Below, in pieces: positions 44,081 through 52,432 of a DNA stretch of 64,000 bases (the stretch's first letter is position 1; the number at the start of each line of letters is the position of its first letter). Location: NCBI RefSeq assembly GCF_014637795.1, contig NZ_BMFD01000002.1, positions 254,819-318,818 on the forward strand, read 5' to 3'. The translations under genes were made by a program, and so were the position numbers. The DNA comes from Belliella aquatica. GTDB taxonomy: Bacteria; Bacteroidota; Bacteroidia; Cytophagales; Cyclobacteriaceae. The notes under the pieces were generated by a model. It did not search any database. It was given only the letters and a program-made list of their open reading frames with translations, and had not been told where the DNA came from.

Positions 44081-46534
44081 TTAGACTCGGAATCTGGCGA
44101 GGAAGTTGTTGAGTCTGTCTTTTGGTTTTTTGGGTTCTTCGTCTTCGTAGTAGTTGCCGGTATATTTGTTTTTTCTCATGTAGGAATAGTTATAGCCGTA
44201 ACCATAATTGTATCCTCCAAAATCATAGATATCTCCTCCTGCGCGCATGCCGTTAAAGACTGCGTAGAAGTTTCTAATTTGATCATTGGCATAGAGGTCA
44301 TTGATCATCAGAAGGTATTTTTTGTGTGTATAATCTTGCCTGATGATGTACAGGTTGACATCGGAGAATCTTAACAGATCCATGGTTTCTGATACTAATC
44401 CCAAAGGCGGTGTATCCATGATAACGATCTCAAATGATTCACTCAGGTGGTCCAAGAAAGTGGACATTTTATCTTTCAGAAGAAGTTCCGCAGGATTCGG
44501 AGGTACGGGTCCTGAGGGTACTATGTAAAGATTTTCGTATTTGGTTTGAATGATAATTTCCTCTTGAGTGGCTTTGTCAACTAGGAATGAAGATAGTCCT
44601 ACTTTGTTTGCAACCCCTACGTACTCTGATATCTTTGGTTTTCTTAAGTCTAGCCCAATCAAAACCGTCTTTTTCCCACTTAGCGCAAGCGCAGCAGCAA
44701 GATTGAGGCTGACGAATGTTTTGCCTTCCCCTGAAACGGAGGATGTTATTAATATTCGTTTTGATTTCTTTTCACTGGCAAGGTAAAAGAGTGCAGATCT
44801 AAGGGATCTAAATGATTCAGACACCATAGATTTGGGGTGTTCTGCCACGATCATATTCGTTTCTTTTGTACTGTATCCGATGGTCCCGAGTAATGGGATT
44901 CGGATGGAGTTTTTGAGTTGGATTTGATCCATGATCCTGTTGTTGAGGTAATGGAATCCGAGTAAGAAGGACAGCGGGATAAAGAAACCTAGTCCAACAG
45001 CAAGACCATAGTTTTGGGATTTTTTAGGGAAAATCAGACTTCCTCTTCTTGCATAATCGACAATGGAGTTGTCCGAAATGTTAGATGCCTTTGCAATGCC
45101 TGCCTCTGCCCTCTTTTCCAAGAGGTAATTGTATAGATTTTCTCTCAGTTTATACTCCCTAAATATGTTGGTATAGTTTGATTCTGCTTGTGGGAGCTTA
45201 GAGAACTCTTGGTTGTATTCTACGAGTTTTTGGGTTATTTGTCTTCTTCTACTTTCCGTATTTGCAACGAGGTTGTTGATATTTTCAAAGATATTTTCTC
45301 TGATTTTATTGATTTGGCTGTCGATCTCTTTGATTTTCGGGTGGACTTCTTCCACTACGGTCAGGAGTTTTCTTCTGTCGAGGGAGAGTTCGGTGAGTAC
45401 AGCAATCAGTCCACTCAATGAGCCATCTGACACGCCCATAAGGGAAGGTGCAATTATTTCGCTGTAATCATTTCCTTTGACTTCAAGGTAAGCTTGCAGG
45501 GTTTTGTAATAGCCTAGTTCAAACTCCATATTTTGAAGCGTTTGTTCCAGATTTTGAATGTTGCTCAATACGCCTCCAAACTCTGAGTTTACGTCGAGGA
45601 GCTTATTGTCCACTTTGAAATTGAGCATTCTTCTTTCGACATTTCTCAGCGAGTCTTCGACGATATACATTTGTTCATCGATGAACTTGAGTGTGTTTTC
45701 AGAGATTCTATTCTTTTCATTGAGGTCATAGTCCAAGTAAGAATCCATCAAGGCATTGACATAGTCTCTTCCTTTTTCTACGACGGTGGAAACGGTGGAT
45801 ACTTGAAGGACAGTACCGTAGCTATTTAATGGTCGTACTGTGACCGATCTTGAATACTCGTCAATTGTATTTACGGGATTGTTGATGGTAAAGGAGAGTT
45901 TATCTCCTTGCTTCATTGGTTTGAGTTGTCGGACGATAAATTTGGATCTTTCGCTAAAGATCACTTCTCCGAAGCCATACACTTTGTTGAGGATGTCCTC
46001 GTCAATTGGGCCATTTGCTTTGGCGGCTATGAAGTCAAAAAAGCCTTTCTCCTCTTTACTCAGCTTGAATTGCTCGTCATTGATCATGGTCAGCAGGATC
46101 ATGCCTGATTCCATTTGAGGATAATCCCAATCAACCTCTACTCTGATCGGTGATTTGTCATAGAGTTCTATTTCCTTGATATTGGTAGAAGCGTAGTAGG
46201 TTACGTCAAAATGAAGTTTTTTGAGTGCTTCAGCAGCAAGGTTTTTGGAGGTAAAGAGGAGGATGTCATTTTCGAGGTTATTTCCACCTGAGAAGATATT
46301 AGATCTATCGAGGATTCTCACTTCTGGGGAAGCGTTTCTTTTGATGAGGATACTTCCTTTGACTTCATATTCTTCTACAGAATATCTATGAAAGAGAAAA
46401 GTAATGACTAAGCCAAGGAATATGCAGGTAGCATAAAGGGGCCAATACCTCGAGTATTTGATGAGGTAGTATTTGATGTCAATGGGTTTGACATCTTCTT
46501 CGAATTTGGAAATATCTATTTTGCCGTCAATCAT
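44081..46534 (-). CDS. wzc: Wzc-type polysaccharide biosynthesis tyrosine autokinase
   Basis: 817 residues. Two transmembrane helices (about 34-49 and 500-518) flank a long periplasmic Wzz/coiled-coil region. The C-terminal BY-kinase domain has Walker A SSVSGEGKTFVSLNLAAALA (about 600), Walker A' LIGLDLRKPK and Walker B IVIMDTPPLG. It ends in a tyrosine-rich cluster (GGYNYGYGYNYSYMRKNKYT, about 775-795), the autophosphorylation tail. It controls chain length and export of capsule or exopolysaccharide with Wza, whose gene overlaps by one base (TAATG). No polymerase or flippase gene is present in the window. Confidence 0.92.
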   Translation of the reverse strand: MIDGKIDISKFEEDVKPIDIKYYLIKYSRYWPLYATCIFLGLVITFLFHRYSVEEYEVKGSILIKRNASPEVRILDRSNIFSGGNNLENDILLFTSKNLAAEALKKLHFDVTYYASTNIKEIELYDKSPIRVEVDWDYPQMESGMILLTMINDEQFKLSKEEKGFFDFIAAKANGPIDEDILNKVYGFGEVIFSERSKFIVRQLKPMKQGDKLSFTINNPVNTIDEYSRSVTVRPLNSYGTVLQVSTVSTVVEKGRDYVNALMDSYLDYDLNEKNRISENTLKFIDEQMYIVEDSLRNVERRMLNFKVDNKLLDVNSEFGGVLSNIQNLEQTLQNMEFELGYYKTLQAYLEVKGNDYSEIIAPSLMGVSDGSLSGLIAVLTELSLDRRKLLTVVEEVHPKIKEIDSQINKIRENIFENINNLVANTESRRRQITQKLVEYNQEFSKLPQAESNYTNIFREYKLRENLYNYLLEKRAEAGIAKASNISDNSIVDYARRGSLIFPKKSQNYGLAVGLGFFIPLSFLLGFHYLNNRIMDQIQLKNSIRIPLLGTIGYSTKETNMIVAEHPKSMVSESFRSLRSALFYLASEKKSKRILITSSVSGEGKTFVSLNLAAALALSGKKTVLIGLDLRKPKISEYVGVANKVGLSSFLVDKATQEEIIIQTKYENLYIVPSGPVPPNPAELLLKDKMSTFLDHLSESFEIVIMDTPPLGLVSETMDLLRFSDVNLYIIRQDYTHKKYLLMINDLYANDQIRNFYAVFNGMRAGGDIYDFGGYNYGYGYNYSYMRKNKYTGNYYEDEEPKKPKDRLNNFLARFRV

Positions 46535-47346
46535 TATAATCCTCCACTCAGTAGTGCAAATAAAACTAAAACTGATGAAGAAATCGACAAAATCAGTCCT
46601 AAAGAAGAAGATAAATTATCAGCAGAACCTATTTGTCTGATGCGCATTGGTTCTAGGTACAGGATATCATTTGGCTGGATAAAAAAGTATGGAGAGGCCA
46701 GAAGTTTTCTGTCGTTGAGGTTGATTTGGTGAATTTTTGTCCCACCGTCGTAATGTCTGATGATAAAGAGTTTATTTTTCTTTGCGAGAATATTGCTTTC
46801 TCCGGACATGGCGAGCGCATCGAAGATGGTGGCTCTATTTTTCATGATCACTTTTGTTCCGGAGCTTCCGAATTCTCCCAAGGTGGTAAATCTTATACCA
46901 CCGAGTCTGAGTTTGACGAAGATTGATTCTTTGAAGAAAGCGTCCATGGCCTCTTGAACTTTTTCTTTTGCTTCCTCTTCTGTGAGTCCTGCGATTTCTA
47001 TTTTTCCTAGTTTGGGTATTTCTACAAATCCTTGTTGGTCGATGGAGTATCCTGTAAAGTAGAAGATATCTCCTCCTCCACCACCCATTCCCATACCGCC
47101 ACGCATTCCTCGGGATCCTTGAAATTCAAAGGCTTTGGTGAGTTCTTCGTCTGAGGCGGCGAAGTCAATATCTACGATGTCAAAAGGTTGCAATACATAT
47201 CTATATTCCACTTCAGCAAAAGGGATGAGTTCATCCAAACCTATGGGTTCATCCCCAGGAAGGTTTTGTAGGTAGGTTAATCGTTTATTGGATATGCAAG
47301 ATGCTGTGAGTACGATTAGCAGTAAAAAGAGTGGTAATTTCCTCAT
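46534..47346 (-). CDS. wza: Wza-like polysaccharide export lipoprotein
   Basis: 270 residues with lipobox LTASC (Cys17). A polysaccharide biosynthesis/export domain (YVLQPFDIVDIDFAASDEEL, about 50) is interrupted by a Gly/Met-rich insert (GSRGMRGGMGMGGGGGD, about 77-93) before QQGFVEIPKLGKIEIAGLTE. An SLBB-like part follows (about 145-225). The C terminus is one hydrophobic helix (SLGLILSISSSVLVLFALLS), a membrane anchor typical of the Bacteroidota form. It makes the outer-membrane export channel. Upstream is a perfect -7 element and a G9 tract. Confidence 0.9.
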   Translation of the reverse strand: MRKLPLFLLLIVLTASCISNKRLTYLQNLPGDEPIGLDELIPFAEVEYRYVLQPFDIVDIDFAASDEELTKAFEFQGSRGMRGGMGMGGGGGDIFYFTGYSIDQQGFVEIPKLGKIEIAGLTEEEAKEKVQEAMDAFFKESIFVKLRLGGIRFTTLGEFGSSGTKVIMKNRATIFDALAMSGESNILAKKNKLFIIRHYDGGTKIHQINLNDRKLLASPYFFIQPNDILYLEPMRIRQIGSADNLSSSLGLILSISSSVLVLFALLSGGL

Positions 47347-47370
47347 GAAATGGATTAGTCATATGCTTTT

Positions 47371-47378
47371 CAAATATA
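47371..47378 (-). promoter_or_regulatory. -7 promoter element of wza-wzc
   Basis: TATATTTG on the minus strand matches TAnnTTTG and lies 25-32 bases before the wza ATG. No TTG is present at -33, where a T6 run and a C9 tract lie instead. Confidence 0.55.
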
Positions 47379-47400
47379 GTGAAAGATTATTTATAAAAAA

Positions 47401-47409
47401 GGGGGGGGG
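47401..47409 (-). repeat. G9/C9 homopolymer at the wza promoter
   Basis: Nine consecutive G (C on the coding strand) start 22 bases upstream of the -7 element. A tract of this length at -33/-40 could change promoter strength by slippage. Confidence 0.6.
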
Positions 47410-48239
47410 TGAAAGGATGAAGGGGAAAGGGAAAAGGATGACCACGCCTGCCTACTGCAGGTAAAGATTTTACGAATTGAACGAATTTATATTTTAGGGA
47501 TATAAAAGATGGATTGGATTTGATGATCGGAAATTGGATTTAGATGGATTTATAAATTATGGCGCTGAAGCGCTAAGGATTGACACGAAGAGCCATCCCA
47601 AGAGAGAGAGAAAGGAATTTAAAGGATGAAGGCAAAAGGATGAAGGAGGAGAAATGAGAGAAGCCTGAAGGGCTTCAACTTTTGAATAGCCCCCGGTGGA
47701 ACCGGGGGTTGAAGAGTAAATTCCATTCCAATATTTGCGACCCTGTCTGCAACAGGCAGGCCTGTAGGGGTCGAATTTCTTTTACACTGATTTTAGGACT
47801 ACGGATTGAACAATTAAGGCTTTTGATTAAAGGCGCTGAAGCGCTGGGGATTGACAGGAATATGGGAAAGGGTTTTTACCACAAATGAACACGGGTAGAA
47901 TTTAAGATTGTAGATTTTAGATTGAGTCTCACACAGATCCTCCCTGAAGGGAGGTAAATGCACAGATTTTTTTTATTGATTTACCACAGATGAACGCGGA
48001 TGGACACAGATGAAAAAAGGCTTAAAAAATCATAATCCCGATATAAATTGGGAGAATGTCCAATTTAAAATGTCGAACTGGTGGATATGGACGTGTAGAT
48101 GCAATCTGAGATTGGGGGAAAGAAAAAAGATTCGAGAGAAAAGGTTAAAGGGGTTAAAAGGTTCATTGGTTGATTAAGTTTAATAAGGGTTTAAATGAAT
48201 TAAGATGTTAATTGTTTAATTGATTAAAAGGTTAACTGT
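47410..48239. repeat. Mosaic hairpin repeats between wza and the GT4 gene
   Basis: 47433-47600 is a diverged copy of the 294-bp unit at 56475 and 56814, with a 19-base insertion at 47447-47465. Hairpins include gaagcctgaagggcttc near 47660, gcccccggtggaaccggggg near 47690, a nested hairpin at 47738-47775, ggcgctgaagcgctggg near 47832 and cctccctgaagggagg near 47939. The text ttaccacagatgaacgcgga occurs near 47981. No gene is supported. Confidence 0.7.
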
Positions 48240-49295
48240 TTAAGAAGCCAATACTTTTTTTAAGATTTCGAAATTCTTTTCTAGGGTATATTTTTGCTGA
48301 ACGAGATGGTGTCCTGCTTGGCCGAAGGATTGGCGGAGATGGGGATTGGTCAGGAGCTTTGCTAGGGAATCTATCCACTCTTGTTCGGTGCTGGCTAAGA
48401 AGCCATTTTCACCGTGGATAACGACCTCTTTGTTCATGCCTACAGGAGAAGCTACAACTGGAAGACTACAAGCCATGTATTGAATGAGTTTGTAAGCACA
48501 TTTCCCTCTCTCCCATGGTGAATCTTCAAGAGGCATGATTCCGATATCCATCTTGTTGATAGCTGCTACCTCTGTATCTTCTGACCAAGGAAATACTTCG
48601 AACTCTCCTTTGTAGTTTAATTTTGAATCACCTCCATTGATGATCAATAACTTAAATGGGTGAATGATAAATAGTTTCTCTAAGACAGGGAGAATGGTAT
48701 TCAAGTACTTCATCGTTGTAGGGCTACCTATCCATCCGATAACAGGAGTATTTTTTTGTGTATTCGTAATTTGGTGATATCTATATGGATCTATAACCGT
48801 TGGAAGGTAAACAATTTGCTTCGCTCCTGCTGCCTTTGCTCTATCGGCTAGATATTGGTTCCCTACGAAAACGACCTTTGCATAAGATATGACCTTATCA
48901 ATTTTATCGCCCATCGCTTTTCTCACTACAGAATTACTATGCCTGTCATAGTTGTGGAATACTGCATCATCATAATCCACCACGTATCCCCTACTCCATT
49001 TGTTGAGCAGGTACTCGCCCCAAGATGGCAGGAACGGGAAGAGTTCTTTCTCGATTACAATCAAGTTATATTTTGAAGCGGTAAGTAGTGTCAACAGTCT
49101 ACCGAAGTAACAAAAAAGGACATTGATAATGCTTGGTTTTTGTTGAGCATAAAGTTGCTTGAGGTATGTTTCATTAAAAAAAGGAGATATCTTGACTTGA
49201 TGGCCTTCATTTTCCCAAAGTGGTATGTACTGAAAAGTTCTCAGCCTGCTTGAGGCTCCCATTCGAGGGTACTTAGGGAGGAAAAGTATTTTCAA
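48240..49295 (-). CDS. GT4-family glycosyltransferase, start uncertain
   Basis: The domain starts KILFLPKYPRMGASSRLRTF and contains VIGWIGSPTTMKYLN (GT-B donor domain entry), EVAAINKMDIGIMPLEDSPW and CAYKLIQYMACSLPVVASPV with the E-x7-E-like region GMNKEVVIHGENGF. The open frame extends to 49523, but residues before PPLKILF translate repeat DNA that recurs elsewhere (FICVHPCSSAVKN), so that extension is not real protein. No ATG exists at the domain start; TTG at 49295 gives 351 residues and is my choice. It probably adds a sugar in exopolysaccharide synthesis. Confidence 0.75.
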   Translation of the reverse strand: MKILFLPKYPRMGASSRLRTFQYIPLWENEGHQVKISPFFNETYLKQLYAQQKPSIINVLFCYFGRLLTLLTASKYNLIVIEKELFPFLPSWGEYLLNKWSRGYVVDYDDAVFHNYDRHSNSVVRKAMGDKIDKVISYAKVVFVGNQYLADRAKAAGAKQIVYLPTVIDPYRYHQITNTQKNTPVIGWIGSPTTMKYLNTILPVLEKLFIIHPFKLLIINGGDSKLNYKGEFEVFPWSEDTEVAAINKMDIGIMPLEDSPWERGKCAYKLIQYMACSLPVVASPVGMNKEVVIHGENGFLASTEQEWIDSLAKLLTNPHLRQSFGQAGHHLVQQKYTLEKNFEILKKVLAS

Positions 49296-49323
49296 GGGTG
49301 GTTTATTTTTGGGCAAGTTAAAA

Positions 49324-50665
49324 AAATGTGTTTGTAGATTGTGTGGATTAGGCGGGTTTTTATTTTTAGCACGGATGAACGCGGGGTGAATTTTAGATTG
49401 TAGATTGTAGATTGAGTCGCACACAGATCCTCCCTGAAGGGAGGTGAATACGCGGATTTCACAGATTTTTTTATTTTTTACCGCAGATGAACACGGATGG
49501 ACACAGATAAAAAAAGGGACCACAAATTATCCGAATTGAACGAATTAGGACTAAAGGGGCTTAGATGCTGGTTTGGGTTTAAATCTGGTATTTATATCTT
49601 TTAAACTAGTTTGAATTATGCGCCAGAGCGCTTCAAATTATGCGAATTGGAGGAATGGGTTTTTACCACAGATGAACACGGATGGACACAAATGAAAAAG
49701 GGTCGCCTCCCTAAAGGGAGACAGGCACGCAGATCCTCCCTGAAGGGAGGTAAATGCATGGATTTTTTTTTGGATTAAGGGCGCTGAAGCGTTGGGATTG
49801 AGGCGAATGAGGAGATGAACCTCCAATGGATTTTTTACCACAGATGAACACGGATGGACACGGATAAAAAAAAGAGGGACCACGAATTAATCGAATTGAA
49901 CGAATTAGGACTAAAGGGGTTTAGATGCTGATTTGGGTTTAAATCTGGTATTTATATCTTTAAAATCATTTTGAATTATGCGCCAGAGCGCTTCAAATTA
50001 TGCGAATTGGAGGAAAGGGTTTTTACCACAGATGAACACGGATGGACACAGATGAAAAAGAGTCTCACACAGATCCTCCCTGAAGGGAGGTGAATACGCG
50101 GATTTTTCTTATGGATTTACCACAGATGAACGCGGATGGACACGGATGAAAAAAAAGGGGGAGCACGCCTGCCTAATGCTGGTAAAAGTTAATCGAATTA
50201 AACGAAATGGAATTTAAAGTATGGAGACTTTGAGGTGCAGTTGAAAAACTGGGATAGTTTAGGGTTCAAGCCTCCTTAACGGAAGGCAAGTCTGAAGACT
50301 TTAACTAAAAGGGTCCAAGCCTCCCGAAAAGGGAGGTAAATGTGAAGACTTGAACCAAGAGGTCATGCCGATGGCATTGGATTAAAAGTCTGGAGACTTT
50401 GGGGGGCAGTTTGAAAACTGCAATGTGGTATGTCCAAGTCTGAAGACTTTGGGGGGCAGTTTGAAAACTGCAATGTGGTATGTCCAAGTCTGAAGACTTG
50501 AACCAGTGGGGTTTAGGGTCCAAGCCTCCCGAAAAGGGAGGTAAATGTGAAGACTTGAAATTAAAAGGTCCAAGCCTCCCGAAAAGGGAGGCAGGTTCAG
50601 GAGACTTGAACCAGGAGAAACTTGAACTAGGGGAGAGATTTGAATTTTTTTTGGGGGGGGTGCTT
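49324..50665. repeat. Mosaic hairpin repeats between the GT4 and PhoD-like genes
   Basis: Two near-identical units (about 49505-49690 and 49865-50048) contain cgaattaggactaaaggggt, gcgccagagcgc and ttaccacagatgaacacgga; a third is at 63150-63330. 50100-50650 holds F-type hairpins with and without an inserted CCTCCC/GGGAGG hairpin (empty at 50483-50504, filled at 50519-50560 and 50571-50613), and C- and E-type hairpins. A G8 tract is at 50653-50660. No gene is supported. Confidence 0.75.
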
Positions 50666-51673
50666 TTAATCTAGTAGGTTAATTACTTGTTCTAAGTATA
50701 CTTGGCCTTTGTCTCCTTTTATTTGGTATGTCATTTGGTTTTTGTTCCATTCAAAATTAGCCATGCCATAGTGTAATGATGCTATCAAGCCTCCTACTCG
50801 GTATGGGTTGTATTCTTCTTTGTATGTTTTCCAAACATGTGTCATTCCACTTGAGGTAATTTCATAGAGACCATTTGGAAATCTTTTGTCTTTTAGTCTT
50901 GAGACTTCTGCTATGTGTCTGTCACCACTGATCAACACTGGATTTTTTACACCTGAGGTATGGATTAGGTCAAATAGTCTCTCCCTTTCTTTCGGAAAAT
51001 TGTCCCATTTTTCATACGGGTGTTCGGTTGGGATAAACTGAATTCCAGATGAGATGATGTTCACTTTTGCTTTGCTGTTTTTCAATTCACTTTCCAACCA
51101 AGCCCATTGTTCTTCTCCTAACATTGATCCTTCCAGATTTGTAAGATATACTCCTTCTTCTCGGTAGAGGGTGTCTCTGTTGTATCTTGCGTCAAGAAGG
51201 AAAACTTTGACTGACTCCTCCCCTGTTCCATATTCATAAGATGCATAAACTCCTTGTTGCTTCCTTCTCGGGCTATCTTTTGGTTCATCCAAAAAGTCTA
51301 GCATCAGTTGCATGGATTTTACTCTCTGGGAATAAAATTTTCCACCGTCATTGATTCCATAATCATGGTCATCCCAAACTCCGATTACTTGCGTGTTTTC
51401 TTTTAGTTTTTGATAGGCTGGTATTGCTTTCTGAGTGTTGTATTTGGATTCAAGCAATTCCATATTGTGGGTATCTCCATAGACATTATCCCCTAACCAA
51501 ATAAATACCTCAGGTTTATCTTCCTGAATGGGATTCCATAGTGGTTGTGGAAGATCGTGTTTGTTGCAAGAGCCAAAGGCTATTTTAGTAATCTGCTGTG
51601 CTTCTACATTTTGTTGAAAATTAAGCAATAAAAGCAGCAGGAATGTAATTCCTTTATATTTTGATGTGGTCAT
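50666..51673 (-). CDS. PhoD-like alkaline phosphatase / metallophosphatase
   Basis: 335 residues with a signal peptide (about 1-25, ends NVEAQQ). Metal-site motifs follow: IAFGSCNKHDLPQPLW (31-46), VFIWLGDNVYGDTHN (about 56-70), VIGVWDDHDYGINDGGKF (about 97) and PVLISGDRHIAEVSRL (about 245). It is a secreted or periplasmic phosphodiesterase/phosphatase using Fe/Ca-type metal centres. Its start overlaps the end of the Crp-like gene by 20 bases, suggesting co-transcription. Confidence 0.88.
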   Translation of the reverse strand: MTTSKYKGITFLLLLLLNFQQNVEAQQITKIAFGSCNKHDLPQPLWNPIQEDKPEVFIWLGDNVYGDTHNMELLESKYNTQKAIPAYQKLKENTQVIGVWDDHDYGINDGGKFYSQRVKSMQLMLDFLDEPKDSPRRKQQGVYASYEYGTGEESVKVFLLDARYNRDTLYREEGVYLTNLEGSMLGEEQWAWLESELKNSKAKVNIISSGIQFIPTEHPYEKWDNFPKERERLFDLIHTSGVKNPVLISGDRHIAEVSRLKDKRFPNGLYEITSSGMTHVWKTYKEEYNPYRVGGLIASLHYGMANFEWNKNQMTYQIKGDKGQVYLEQVINLLD

Positions 51674-52316
51674 TGTTTTTGATTTTTCTGATGTATGATT
51701 TTGACGCTGAAAGATTCAGCAATTTTTGATCTGAATTAATTTCAGCTGATTTTAATAATTTAGAAACTGTTTGCCTGGATATCCCTGTCATTTGTGCAAT
51801 ATCAACGATATGAAGAAGATCTATCACTTTGAATTTTCTTGATCTTGGATCAATGATGGTTCCCTCAAACTCTTGGAACAGGGCTTTTATTCTGTCTAGT
51901 GGAGATTGTGTACATATTTTGAAAAGTCTCGTCTCCATTTTACACCATCTTTTGATGATTGATTGGTTGAACCAATCGGAAACAATAGGGTCATGAACGA
52001 TCATCTTTTTATAAAAGGACAATTCATAGCAGGTAATTTTACAATCTGTTAAAGCCTTGGCAAATTCGAAGAACTGCCCATTCAAATATCTTAGGTTTCC
52101 AAAGACCTCTTTATTGTAAAGGATATCATAACAAACCTCCTCCCCTTCATCGGTATAAGTTCCAATCTTGACTACTCCAGAAATAATCTGAAACATCTCT
52201 GTGGGTTTATTTGGCGGCATATAAATATACTCCCCTTTTCTGATATACAGTTCCCTGATCAGTTTTTCAGACTCCTCTTTATCAAGTTGTTGCTTAAAGT
52301 AGGTAAGGATATCCAT
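51654..52316 (-). CDS. Crp/Fnr-family transcriptional regulator
   Basis: 220 residues from the ATG at 52316 (MDILTYFKQQLDKEESEKLI); the frame from 52370 adds 18 residues without domain similarity. The cyclic-nucleotide-binding-like barrel (about 15-130) is YIRKGEYIYMPPNKPTEMFQ ... GEEVCYDILYNKEVFG, and the helix-turn-helix is DIAQMTGISRQTVSKLLKSA (about 178-197). It has no Fnr-type cysteine cluster at the N terminus. It may control the PhoD-like gene it overlaps and the divergent-spaced TonB receptor gene upstream. Confidence 0.88.
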   Translation of the reverse strand: MDILTYFKQQLDKEESEKLIRELYIRKGEYIYMPPNKPTEMFQIISGVVKIGTYTDEGEEVCYDILYNKEVFGNLRYLNGQFFEFAKALTDCKITCYELSFYKKMIVHDPIVSDWFNQSIIKRWCKMETRLFKICTQSPLDRIKALFQEFEGTIIDPRSRKFKVIDLLHIVDIAQMTGISRQTVSKLLKSAEINSDQKLLNLSASKSYIRKIKNNDHIKI

Positions 52317-52432
52317 GTTTTTTTTTATAAAATTCAGGAAGTGTAGGCACAAAAGCACTACACCTCCCAAATCTTAATCAAAACTTAAATCGTTCTTAAC
52401 AGAGATATTTCAATTTAAACATTGGAATAATC

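Noticed and set aside
49638..49883. 81-codon frame reading MVPLFFIRVHPCSSVVKN
   Set aside because: It translates the dispersed accacagatgaacacgg repeat; the same residues arise wherever the repeat occurs.
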